A stretch of DNA of 64,000 nt from Sphingomonas colocasiae (GTDB lineage Bacteria; Pseudomonadota; Alphaproteobacteria; Sphingomonadales; Sphingomonadaceae): assembly GCF_019880585.1 (NCBI RefSeq), contig NZ_JAINVV010000004.1, positions 1,178,001 to 1,242,000 of the forward strand, read 5' to 3'. The notes beneath the pieces were generated by a model. It saw nothing but the letters and a program-made list of their open reading frames with translations, searched no databases and was not told the DNA's origin. This document shows positions 19,503 to 27,840 of this stretch, in pieces. The position numbers and the translations under genes are program-made. How positions within the stretch are numbered: the stretch's first letter is position 1; the number at the start of each line of letters is the position of its first letter.

Positions 19503-19568
19503 TGGTCACAAATCAGTCATATGACAGTCTTCGAACCGTCTCATAACTCGCACAAGCGCGTCACCAAC
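19503..19568 (+). promoter_or_regulatory. Array of PHO-box-like 11-bp direct repeats
   Basis: Six consecutive 11-bp units begin at 19503, 19514, 19525, 19536, 19547 and 19558. Five carry GTC at the same offset: TGGTCAC, CAGTCAT, CAGTCTT, CCGTCTC and GCGTCAC, each followed by a 4-bp mostly AT spacer. PhoB half-sites are CTGTCAT plus a 4-bp AT spacer, spaced 11 bp. The pair 19514-19531 is followed by 10 bases and then CATAAC (19542-19547), the normal distance from a PHO box to the -10. The 337-base gap between the S51 gene and the lipoprotein gene holds nothing else that I see. Confidence 0.55.
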
Positions 19569-19670
19569 CATCTCTAGGGCCGCAGCCGAGGGCGAAGGGG
19601 GCTGCGAGTCGGCCAAGCATATCGCCTCTCCACAAGCTCAAACCCCGGACCAGCCGGGAGCGGAGATATC

Positions 19671-21209
19671 ATGGCCACGATCAAACGGATTAGCTCTATT
19701 CTTCTTGCCGGCTGCGCGTTTTCGACGCTGGCGGCGTGCGGCGCGGACGACGTCGCCTCGCCCGGCGATGGCGTGATCATCGTGCCGACCCCGACCCCGA
19801 CTCCCACGCCGACCCCCACGCCCACGCCGACTCCCACCGGCGGTGCCTATACCGGCGCGACGCCGGCAGGGATGATCGATCGCGGCGTCGTCGCCAACAA
19901 GCGCGTCTTCGAACTGCCGACGCGTTTCACGGCCGACACCACCATCCAGAATCTCCCCGGTGCGGTCTATTCGATCTCCGGCCCGGTCAATGTCGGCACC
20001 GATGTCGGCGGCAATGGCAGCGCCGCCGGCGGCCAGCCGGTGACGCTCACCGTCCAGCCCGGCACCATCTTCATGGCCTCGTCGGGTAACGACTATCTCG
20101 TCGTCAACCGTGGTTCGCGCATCAACGCCGTCGGCACCGCGGCCCAGCCGATCATCTTCACCGCCCGTGCGAATATCGAGGGCACGACCACCGACAGCAG
20201 CCAGGGTCTGTGGGGCGGCATCATCCTGCTCGGTCGCGCCCCGATCAGCGATTGCAACACGCAGGTTGCCGGTGGTTCGGAAAATTGCCAGCAGGTGATC
20301 GAGGGAACGACGAGCTCGCTTTACGGCGGCGCCACGGCGGCCGACAACAGCGGTACGCTCAAATATGTGCAGATCCGCTATTCCGGGTTCGCGATCGCGC
20401 CGGGTAACGAGCTTCAGGGCCTGACCCTGGGCGGCGTCGGCAGCAACACCACGCTCGACTATATCCAGGTCCATAACAGCTCGGACGACGGCATCGAGAT
20501 CTTCGGCGGCCGTCCCAACCTGAAGCATCTGGTGATCACGGGCGCCGACGATGACGGTCTCGACACCGATCTCGGCTATCAGGGCTTCATCCAGTACGTC
20601 ATCGCCGTCCAGCGTGACTCCAGCAACGGCGACTCGATGATCGAGGCGGATTCGAACAACAACGAAGACGCGCTGCCCCGCCAGAAGACGATGGTCTCCA
20701 ACGCCACCTTCGTTCAGCGTTCGACGGTTCAGGGCGGCAACACCATCCTGATCCGCGGCGGCGCCGACTATCGTCTGGTCAACAGCGTCGTCGTCGGCAC
20801 GCAGAACTGCGTCGATATCGACCAGACCGGCACCACGACGATGCGTCCCGCCGATGCGGGTCTGCAGGATGACGGTCCGCCGGTCTTCCGTTCGGTGTTC
20901 ATGTCGTGCCCGACTCCGTTCCGCAACGAGGCGGATGTTTCGTCGGACGCGATCGCGGCGCTGTTCTCGGGCAACAACAATGTTCCCAACGGAACGTCGA
21001 CGCTCGCCAACGTCTTCATCAATGGTGCCAACGAGACTGCGGTGACGCCGTTCGACGCGAAGACGCTGAACGCCTTCTTCGACACCACCGCCTATATCGG
21101 CGCCGTCCGGAATTCGTCGGACACCTGGTATGCCGGTTGGACCTGCAATGCGAGCTATGTGAACTTCGGTGCCACCAGCTCGAACTGCACGGCGCTTCCC
21201 ACCACCTGA
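19671..21209 (+). CDS. Exported lipoprotein with PT linker and beta-helix-like domain
   Basis: A 512-residue lipoprotein. The signal peptide ends in the lipobox LAAC with C23 as the acylated residue. Nine Pro-Thr dipeptides (residues 39-56) make a flexible linker. The remainder is Gly/Asn/Asp-rich with repeated short strands (GTLKYVQIRYSG, NTTLDYIQVHNSS, NLKHLVITGADDDG), typical of a right-handed parallel beta-helix; acidic loops may bind calcium. It is followed by a TonB receptor gene across a strong hairpin. In Caulobacter a phosphate-starvation lipoprotein (ElpS) is exported by the adjacent type II system; homology to it is my inference from context, not shown. Two-position acidic residues after C23 (G24, A25, D26) do not predict retention with certainty. 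Confidence 0.8.
   Translation: MATIKRISSILLAGCAFSTLAACGADDVASPGDGVIIVPTPTPTPTPTPTPTPTPTGGAYTGATPAGMIDRGVVANKRVFELPTRFTADTTIQNLPGAVYSISGPVNVGTDVGGNGSAAGGQPVTLTVQPGTIFMASSGNDYLVVNRGSRINAVGTAAQPIIFTARANIEGTTTDSSQGLWGGIILLGRAPISDCNTQVAGGSENCQQVIEGTTSSLYGGATAADNSGTLKYVQIRYSGFAIAPGNELQGLTLGGVGSNTTLDYIQVHNSSDDGIEIFGGRPNLKHLVITGADDDGLDTDLGYQGFIQYVIAVQRDSSNGDSMIEADSNNNEDALPRQKTMVSNATFVQRSTVQGGNTILIRGGADYRLVNSVVVGTQNCVDIDQTGTTTMRPADAGLQDDGPPVFRSVFMSCPTPFRNEADVSSDAIAALFSGNNNVPNGTSTLANVFINGANETAVTPFDAKTLNAFFDTTAYIGAVRNSSDTWYAGWTCNASYVNFGATSSNCTALPTT
19785..19838 (+). repeat. Nine Pro-Thr codon pairs
   Basis: A CCN-ACN hexanucleotide repeated nine times inside the lipoprotein gene. It is coding and in frame; slippage would change the linker by whole dipeptides. 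Third-position changes (C, G, T) show it is not freshly duplicated. Confidence 0.85.
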
Positions 21210-21226
21210 TCGCCCGAAAATGCGAG

Positions 21227-21257
21227 GGGGCGGACGGCAAAAAAAGCCGTCCGCCCC
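21227..21257 (+). terminator. Strong intercistronic hairpin
   Basis: GGGGCGGACGGC and GCCGTCCGCCCC form a perfect 12-bp stem with a loop of seven A. No T run follows. It lies between the lipoprotein gene and the TonB receptor gene and could attenuate the second gene or protect the 3' end of the first. Confidence 0.6.
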
Positions 21258-21291
21258 TGCGTTCCGCTGACAGACCAGGGGGAATATCGAG

Positions 21292-23997
21292 ATGAAGAAG
21301 CCCATTGCCTTCGGGAGCCTGCTCCTGCTTTCCACGGCGCTGATCGCGCCCGCCGCCGTCGCGCAGACGGCAGATGCAACCCAGAGCGCCCCCCCGGCCG
21401 CCGCGACGGCGGACGCGCCGCAAGAGGAGCAAGTCGACATCTCGGCGCCCGGCGCGAGCAGCGACGAGGAAATCGTCGTCACCGGTCGCTATATCCCCGA
21501 GCCCGTTCGCGCGACGCCAGCAGTGGTGTCCGTCCTGTCGTCCGCGGACATCGCGCGCACCGGTGAAGGCGATATCGCCGGTGCCCTGCAGCGCGTCACC
21601 GGCCTCAGTGTCGTCGGCAACGGCTTCGTCTTCGTCCGCGGCCTTGGCGATCGCTACTCGCTGGCGCTGCTCAACGGATCGCCGCTGCCCAGCCCCGAAC
21701 CGCTGCGCCGCGTCGTCCCGCTCGACATCTTCCCGACCAGTGTGATCGCGAGTTCGCTTGTCCAGAAGAGCTATTCGGCCAATTATCCGGGCGAATTCGG
21801 CGGTGGCGTGATCAACCTGACCACCAAGGCCGTCCCGAACGAACCCTTTCTGAGCATCGGCATTTCCGGGAGCGGCGACACCGAGACCACGGGCAAGCTC
21901 GGCTATACCTATTATGGGAGCGCCCTCGACGTCACCGGATTCGACAACGGCGCGCGTGACTTTCCGGCGGCGCTCGCCAGCGTGATGAAAGCGGGCACGT
22001 TCAACGGCACCACGAGCGCGCAGCGTCGCGATTTCGCGGCCAGCCTGACCAATGCGCCCACCACGCTGCTCCAGCGCAATGGCGATATTCCGATGAACTT
22101 CTCGGCGGACATCAACGGCGGCGCGTCGTTCGATCTGCCCGATGGTCGTATCGGCTTCATCGCGGCGCTCGGCTACAAGAACGACTGGCGCACGCGCGAT
22201 ACGTTGCAGCAGATCTCGACCGATCCGGAACTTGCCGGCATTCCGCAGCAGAATTTCCGCACCGTGATCACCGATAATCGCATCGTCGTGAACGGAATGC
22301 TGGGCATCGGTGCGGAGTTCGGCGATCACAAGGTGCGCTGGACCAACCTGTATATCCGCGACACGCTGAAGCAGGGGCGGCTGTCGGCCGGCTACAACCG
22401 CAACGTCGCCGACCAGGAACCCAATCTGCCGCCGTCGTTGCTGGAACAGAACACCTATTGGTTCGAACGCCAGTTGATCGACACCCAGTTCGTCGGCGAA
22501 TTCAAGTTCAACGATCTCAGCGTCGACGTGCGCGGCACCTATGCGAATTCGCAGCGCGAGTCGCCCTATGAGCGTTCGATCGGCTATTCCTACCTTGGCG
22601 ACGGCAACCCCGACACCAAGAGCACGAGCGACGTTGACGACTATATCAACAACCTCACTTCGGGCGGCCAGTATGCGACGGTCGGCTTCAGCGATCTGAG
22701 CGAGGACGTCTATGCCGGCGGAATCGATCTGGGTTACAAGCTGCCCGGATCGATGCCGATCACGCTGTCGGCGGGCTATAACTACAACAAGACCGAACGG
22801 AGCGCCTCGCGTTATCTGTTCCAGTATTTCCGTCCGGATGGCGCGCTGCCGTTGGGCGTGGCGCAGGAACGGCCGGATTATCTGCTCTCCGACTATAATA
22901 TCTACACCTACAACATCCAGCTTCGTGACATTTCGGGTGCGGAGGGCGCGGCGGCCTATGATGCCGATCTGCGCGTTCACGCCGGATATGGCCAGGTGGA
23001 GGTGCAGCCCGTCGACGGTGTCCGCGCCACGCTCGGCGTCCGCTACGAAGACGCCGTCCAGACGGTTCGGCCGGTGGGCAATCTGGCGGCAACGTCGCTG
23101 TCGAACAGCTATTGGCTTCCCGCCGCCACGGTGACGTGGAACTTCGCGGAAGACATGCAGCTTCGTCTGCACGCCTCCAAGACGCTCGCCCGCCCGCAGT
23201 TCCGCGAACTGGCGCCGCAAATCTACCAGGATTTCGAGTCCGATCGCGAATTCACCGGCAATCCGTTCCTGCGCGACAGCAAGCTGTTCAACGCCGAAGC
23301 GCGCTACGAATATTATTTCGGGCGCGGCGAACGGCTGACGGTTGCGGGCTTCTATAAGAAGATCGACAATCCGATCGAGGCGGCAGCGTTCTTTGCGGGC
23401 GGTGGCCAGCTTCGCACCGGCTTTGCCAACGCACCCCAAGCTCAGCTCTACGGCGCCGAGATCGAGGTGCAGAAGCATGTCCCGCTCGAAGGCCTGGGGG
23501 GTGATTTCTTCTCCACCCGCCGGCTCGTCCTGATCGGCAACTACACCTACACCCAGTCGAAACTGAAGGTGGACGACTCGATGGTGATCGGTCCCGATCT
23601 TCAGCCGGTGGCGGCGAATCTGCTGTTCCAGGACGGTGCGCAACTCACCGGTCAGTCGGACCATCTCGCCAATATCCAGATCGGCATCGAGGATACGGAC
23701 AAGATCTCTCAGGCGACGCTGCTTCTGACCTATGCAAGCAAGCGGGTCACCAATCGCGGTCCGATCCAGGGCCTGTCGCGTCAGCCCGATATCATCGAGA
23801 AGCCCGGCTTCCGCATCGATTTCGTGGCGCGTGAAGAGGTGACTTTCCTGGGTGCGAACATGGAACTGAAGCTGGAAGCACGGAACCTGACCGCGCAGAA
23901 ATATCAGGAATTCCAGCAGTTCGGCGCGAACCGGGTCGACATCAACACCTATAATGTCGGTCGCAGCTTCTCGCTGGGCGTGCAGCTGAAATTCTGA
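21292..23997 (+). CDS. TonB-dependent outer membrane receptor
   Basis: A 901-residue gated outer-membrane channel. A signal peptide (residues 1-24, ending VAQ), a TonB box EEIVVTGRY near residue 60, a plug domain (about 70-190, with VRGLGDRYSLALLNG) and a 22-strand barrel ending in the aromatic VQLKF are visible. GGGGGA precedes the start. The substrate is unknown; the family pairs in sphingomonads and Caulobacter with exported lipoproteins. It shares the promoter region with the lipoprotein gene, which bears PHO-box-like repeats, so a phosphorus-containing ligand is a reasonable but unproven guess. Confidence 0.93.
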   Translation: MKKPIAFGSLLLLSTALIAPAAVAQTADATQSAPPAAATADAPQEEQVDISAPGASSDEEIVVTGRYIPEPVRATPAVVSVLSSADIARTGEGDIAGALQRVTGLSVVGNGFVFVRGLGDRYSLALLNGSPLPSPEPLRRVVPLDIFPTSVIASSLVQKSYSANYPGEFGGGVINLTTKAVPNEPFLSIGISGSGDTETTGKLGYTYYGSALDVTGFDNGARDFPAALASVMKAGTFNGTTSAQRRDFAASLTNAPTTLLQRNGDIPMNFSADINGGASFDLPDGRIGFIAALGYKNDWRTRDTLQQISTDPELAGIPQQNFRTVITDNRIVVNGMLGIGAEFGDHKVRWTNLYIRDTLKQGRLSAGYNRNVADQEPNLPPSLLEQNTYWFERQLIDTQFVGEFKFNDLSVDVRGTYANSQRESPYERSIGYSYLGDGNPDTKSTSDVDDYINNLTSGGQYATVGFSDLSEDVYAGGIDLGYKLPGSMPITLSAGYNYNKTERSASRYLFQYFRPDGALPLGVAQERPDYLLSDYNIYTYNIQLRDISGAEGAAAYDADLRVHAGYGQVEVQPVDGVRATLGVRYEDAVQTVRPVGNLAATSLSNSYWLPAATVTWNFAEDMQLRLHASKTLARPQFRELAPQIYQDFESDREFTGNPFLRDSKLFNAEARYEYYFGRGERLTVAGFYKKIDNPIEAAAFFAGGGQLRTGFANAPQAQLYGAEIEVQKHVPLEGLGGDFFSTRRLVLIGNYTYTQSKLKVDDSMVIGPDLQPVAANLLFQDGAQLTGQSDHLANIQIGIEDTDKISQATLLLTYASKRVTNRGPIQGLSRQPDIIEKPGFRIDFVAREEVTFLGANMELKLEARNLTAQKYQEFQQFGANRVDINTYNVGRSFSLGVQLKF

Positions 23998-24019
23998 TCG
24001 AACGGGATGTGAACGCAGG

Positions 24020-24043
24020 CGGCGCGAGAGCAATCTCGCGCCG
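24020..24043. terminator. Bidirectional terminator-like hairpin
   Basis: CGGCGCGAGA and TCTCGCGCCG form a perfect 10-bp stem with a GCAA (GNRA) loop, between the convergent TonB receptor and oxygenase genes. Confidence 0.6.
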
Positions 24044-24051
24044 TTCTCGGT

Positions 24052-24702
24052 TCAGACGGGCCATGGCCTTTCCCTGAACCATTTGGTCACGACATATTTG
24101 GTGCCGGCGCGCACCTTCATGCCGTGGTGCAGCGTGGCGGGATTGGGGGTGCCGTCCGCGCGCTGGTTGTTCCAGCACAGCAGCTTTCCGGTTTCCGGCT
24201 GAACCAGTTTCCCGACGGTCAGGAACCGCGTGGCGCCGCCGGCTTCGGGTTCGTTGAGGTAGAGCATCGCCGTCCAGGTCCGTTGGCCGGATATGGCGCA
24301 ATGTTCGTCGAAGTCGGTCCCCTTGGGCTCGAAATAGTCGGTATGTTGCTTGAATTCCTGGCCAACCGCATAGCGCTGGCCCTGGAGCGGTTCGCCGAAG
24401 CGGGGATCGATGCCGAGAAAGGCGGCGATCCGTTCCTCCAGCGCGGCGACGACCGGATCGGCGCGGTCGAGATCGCAGGTCTCGCTGGTCCGATAAAGCG
24501 GGTCGCCGTTCGAATCGGCGATGGTGGAAGGGCGGCGGCGCGCATCGATACGGTCGATGATCGCGGCGCATTCGCCGGGGTCGGAGAAACCCTTGCGGAT
24601 GAACAGGCTGAGCTTGGGGCTGGGAACGCGCTGAACGCGCGGCTGGCCGATCAGATGATGGCCCGCATCCGGCCCGGTTCCATTGCTGATGATCGCGGTC
24701 AT
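24052..24702 (-). CDS. Prolyl 4-hydroxylase-type 2OG-Fe(II) oxygenase
   Basis: A 216-residue 2-oxoglutarate and iron dependent oxygenase. The iron ligands are H120 and D122 in QHTDYFEP and H192 in LHHGMKV; K202 in AGTKYVVTKW, ten residues after H192, is placed to bind 2-oxoglutarate. The fold and the sequence GQRYAVGQEF...GGATRFL are those of the P4Hc family. Some bacterial members hydroxylate ribosomal or elongation-factor prolines, others act on free substrates; the target is unknown. It is divergent from gspC and convergent with the TonB receptor. Confidence 0.88.
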   Translation of the reverse strand: MTAIISNGTGPDAGHHLIGQPRVQRVPSPKLSLFIRKGFSDPGECAAIIDRIDARRRPSTIADSNGDPLYRTSETCDLDRADPVVAALEERIAAFLGIDPRFGEPLQGQRYAVGQEFKQHTDYFEPKGTDFDEHCAISGQRTWTAMLYLNEPEAGGATRFLTVGKLVQPETGKLLCWNNQRADGTPNPATLHHGMKVRAGTKYVVTKWFRERPWPV

Positions 24703-24771
24703 CGCACGGTTAAGCCGATGCGATGCGGCAATATCAAGCCGGAAATCGGGCGGTTGCCCGTTGAAATAATA

Positions 24772-24805
24772 GCGTCATATTACCGTCATCGACCGGCAAC
24801 ACTAT
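24772..24805 (+). promoter_or_regulatory. PHO-box-like promoter of the gsp operon
   Basis: GCGTCAT (24772-24778), a 4-bp spacer ATTA, and CCGTCAT (24783-24789) form two half-sites exactly 11 bp apart. Ten bases later comes CACTAT (24800-24805), a plausible -10. This is the geometry of a PhoB-activated promoter in which the box replaces the -35. The gspC start is 36 bases further on. Confidence 0.55.
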
Positions 24806-24841
24806 CGCTCTAGCGGAGCGTGTCGCCGCGGGGGAAACCAC

Positions 24842-25687
24842 ATGCGTCTAAGTCTTGATGGCAAAGCCCGGCGCTGGTTGCGAAGCCTGCCGCGCGTCAA
24901 TGTCTACAGCGTGGCCGAGGTCGCGCTGCTGTTGCTGCTCGCCGTCCAGTGCGCGCGGCTGGTCTGGACCGTGGTGACCCCCGTCGGGCCGCTGGGCGAC
25001 TGGCGGCTTGCCGATCGCACCGCAGGCGCCGTCGCCAATCGCACCGAGCTGTTTCGTGGATTCGATCCCTTTTTCCGGCTCGCCGGGGGCGGTGAAGGGG
25101 CCGCCGTCGTCACCTCGTTGCAGCTCAAATTGTTCGGCACGCGGATCGACGAGGTCAATGGCCGTGGTTCGGCGATCATCGCGGGGCCCGATGGAATCCA
25201 GAACAGCATCGCCGTCGGTGACGAGATCATGCCGGGCGTGATCCTGAAAGGCGTCGCGTTCGACAGCGTGACCATCGATCGCGGCGGCACGATCGAGCAG
25301 CTCTTCATCGATCAGTCGGTGCCCGCGCCCGAAGCCGCGACGGTCGCGCCGGCACTGTCGCTCGACGGTGGCCAGCCGGCCGCCGCGCCGCCGCCGGGCG
25401 GGCGCACCATTTCCGCCGCGCAGCTTCGCGGCGGCATCGGTTTCGTGCCGCGCACCGATGGCGGTCTCGTCACGGGCCTGATCCTGCGCCCCAATGGCGA
25501 CGGTGCGGCATTTCGCGGCGTCGGCTTTGCCGAGGGCGACATATTGGTGGCGGTCAATGGCCAGCAGATCACATCGGCGTCCGATGCCGAGCGGATGATC
25601 GCTCAGGCCACGCCCGGCGCCAATGTCACCGCCAGCGTCGAACGCGGCGCGAACGTCATTCCCATCGTCCTTTCGATTGCGAGATAA
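24842..25687 (+). CDS. gspC: Type II secretion system protein GspC
   Basis: A 281-residue inner-membrane coupling protein that links the secretin to the inner-membrane platform. One membrane helix (about residues 24-44, VAEVALLLLLAVQCARLVW), a homology region (about 90-155, LQLKLFGTRIDEVNGRGSAII), a Pro/Ala linker, and a C-terminal PDZ domain (about 215-281, EGDILVAVNGQQI). The stop shares one base with the gspD start (TAATG). It opens the gsp operon. Confidence 0.92.
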   Translation: MRLSLDGKARRWLRSLPRVNVYSVAEVALLLLLAVQCARLVWTVVTPVGPLGDWRLADRTAGAVANRTELFRGFDPFFRLAGGGEGAAVVTSLQLKLFGTRIDEVNGRGSAIIAGPDGIQNSIAVGDEIMPGVILKGVAFDSVTIDRGGTIEQLFIDQSVPAPEAATVAPALSLDGGQPAAAPPPGGRTISAAQLRGGIGFVPRTDGGLVTGLILRPNGDGAAFRGVGFAEGDILVAVNGQQITSASDAERMIAQATPGANVTASVERGANVIPIVLSIAR

Positions 25688-27840
25688 TGCGTAAAGTATT
25701 GACCGGCGCCGCAACGGCCATCGCGCTTCTCCTGTGCCAGCCCCTGGCCGCGCAGCAGACAACATTGAACGTGCGCGACGCCGATGTCCGCGCCTTTATC
25801 CAGGACGCCGCCCGCGTCACCGGTCGAACCTTCATCGTCGACCAGCGCGTGCAGGGGAAGGTTTCGGTCGTGACCGACCGGCCGCTCTCCAAATCCGAAT
25901 ATTTCGAGGTTTTCCTGGCGACGATGCGCGCCAACGGGCTCGTCGCGATCCCGACGGGCGGTGGTGCGTTCCGCATCCAGCCCGCCGACACCGCCGCCGC
26001 CCAGCCCGGGCGCGTCGGCACGCGCGGCAGCCAGCAGAATGCCTTTGTCACCGAAGTCTTCCGTCTGCGCTCGATCGATGCCACCTCGGCCGTCGAGACG
26101 CTGCGCCCGCTGGTCAGCAAGGAAGGCTCGGTCACCGCCAATCGTGCCGGCAATTCGGTGGTGGTTGCGGATTATGCCGACAATGTCCGCCGTATCCGCC
26201 AACTCGTCCAGCAGATCGACCGCGACAGCGCATCGACGACGCTGATCGCGCTCAAGAACGCCGGCGCGCGCGAGATCGCGACGTCGCTCCAGCAACTCGT
26301 CGGCAATGGCGCGGCAGGGGCCGACGGCGCGGCGCGGGGGCCGTCCGCCACGATCGTCGCGATCGACAGCTCCAATTCGGTGGTGCTGCGCGGCGATCCT
26401 TCGACCGTCTCGCGCCTCGCCGAAGTCGCGCGCGATCTCGATAAGCGTGCCGAGAGCGGCACCGAGATCCGCGTCTTCTGGCTCGAATATGCCGATGCCG
26501 GCCAGCTTCTGCCGGTGCTCCAGCAACTGACCGGCAATCCCGCGAGCCAGGCGACAAGCTCGGTGGGGAGCGATGCGAGCGCCGCCAAGAGCGCTTCGGG
26601 CGCCACGGCGGCGCCCGCCCAGACCGCCGCCGCCATTTCCTCCGTGCCGGCCGGGCAGGGCATTCAGGGGCGCGCCCAGGCGATCGTCACCCGCTTCGAA
26701 GGCGCCAACGCCATCGTCATCGCGGCGCCGGCCGACGTGCAGCGTCAGCTCGGCGAGGTCGTTCGCCAGCTCGACACCCGGCGTGAGCAGGTGCTGGTCG
26801 AGGCGATCATCGTCGAGATTTCGGACAATGCCGCGCGCAACTTGGGCGTGCAGTTCCTGTTCGGCGGCAAGCCGGGCAGCGGCGTCCCCTATGGCGTCAC
26901 CAACTATTCGAACGCGACGCCCAATATCGCGACCATTGCAGGGGCGATCGCGGCGCGCGAGCTCGACCGCACGACCACCGTCATCAATGGCACCACGGTC
27001 ACCACCAGCAGCGGCTCGGCGATCAGCGATCAGCTCCAGGCGGCGGCGGCGCAGCAATTGCTCGCGGCCAAGGGCGGTATCGCCGGTATCGCCTTCGATA
27101 TCGGCAAGGACGCGATCTTCGGTGCGATCATCAACGCGGTGAAATCGGACTCCAAGTCCAACCTGCTTTCCGCGCCCTCGCTGATGACGCTCGACAATCA
27201 GGAAGCCAAGTTCCTCGCCGGTCAGGAAATCCCGGTCACCACGGGAGAGGCGTTGTCGGGCAATTTCGACAATGCCTTCCGGACCGTGCAGCGCCAGAAT
27301 GTCGGTATCCAGCTTGAAGTTAAGCCGCAGATCGGCGCGGGGGGATCGGTGAAGCTGTTCCTGCGCCAGGAAGTTTCGTCGATCGCGGGCCCTGTTTCCA
27401 GCGACTCGTCGGACCTGATCCTCAACAAGCGCGAGATCACCACCACCGTCGTCGTCGATGACGGCCAGATCGTCGCGCTGGGTAGCCTGCTCGACGACAA
27501 TGAGCGGCGGACGATCGAGAAGATCCCCTTCCTGGGCGATCTGCCCGCGATCGGCGCGCTGTTCCGCTCCAAGGCGCGGTCGCGCGCCAAGACCAATCTC
27601 GCGGTCTTCATCCGCCCGACGATCATCAAGGGGCGCGACGACGCGCGGAGCATCGCGGAACGGCGCTACGGCTATCTGCGCGATCAGCAATTGCTCGACC
27701 GGCCCGATCGTGAACCGACGCTCGACGAACTGGTGCGCGACTATATGGGCGCCCAGCCGCCGATCCCGGTGCCGCAGACCGCTGCCGATCAGGTGGTCGC
27801 GCCGCCGCCCGCCGCGCCGGCCGTGGAGCCGAGGCCATGA
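25687..27840 (+). CDS. gspD: Type II secretion system secretin GspD
   Basis: The outer-membrane secretin, 717 residues. A signal peptide (1-20), N0 domain starting TTLNVRDADVRAFIQDAARV, N1-N3 ring domains (the N3 has a long Ala/Ser insert near 290-320), and the secretin core with NLLSAPSLMTLDNQEAKF and EKIPFLGDLPAIGALFRS, the signature of the family. About 60 residues follow the core, rich in Pro at the end, where a pilotin could dock; no pilotin gene is seen nearby. Overlaps gspE by ATGA. Confidence 0.96.
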   Translation: MRKVLTGAATAIALLLCQPLAAQQTTLNVRDADVRAFIQDAARVTGRTFIVDQRVQGKVSVVTDRPLSKSEYFEVFLATMRANGLVAIPTGGGAFRIQPADTAAAQPGRVGTRGSQQNAFVTEVFRLRSIDATSAVETLRPLVSKEGSVTANRAGNSVVVADYADNVRRIRQLVQQIDRDSASTTLIALKNAGAREIATSLQQLVGNGAAGADGAARGPSATIVAIDSSNSVVLRGDPSTVSRLAEVARDLDKRAESGTEIRVFWLEYADAGQLLPVLQQLTGNPASQATSSVGSDASAAKSASGATAAPAQTAAAISSVPAGQGIQGRAQAIVTRFEGANAIVIAAPADVQRQLGEVVRQLDTRREQVLVEAIIVEISDNAARNLGVQFLFGGKPGSGVPYGVTNYSNATPNIATIAGAIAARELDRTTTVINGTTVTTSSGSAISDQLQAAAAQQLLAAKGGIAGIAFDIGKDAIFGAIINAVKSDSKSNLLSAPSLMTLDNQEAKFLAGQEIPVTTGEALSGNFDNAFRTVQRQNVGIQLEVKPQIGAGGSVKLFLRQEVSSIAGPVSSDSSDLILNKREITTTVVVDDGQIVALGSLLDDNERRTIEKIPFLGDLPAIGALFRSKARSRAKTNLAVFIRPTIIKGRDDARSIAERRYGYLRDQQLLDRPDREPTLDELVRDYMGAQPPIPVPQTAADQVVAPPPAAPAVEPRP

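Noticed and set aside
19785-19838. Phase-variable simple repeat
   Set aside because: The unit is six bases and in frame, so slippage cannot switch the gene off; third bases also differ between units.
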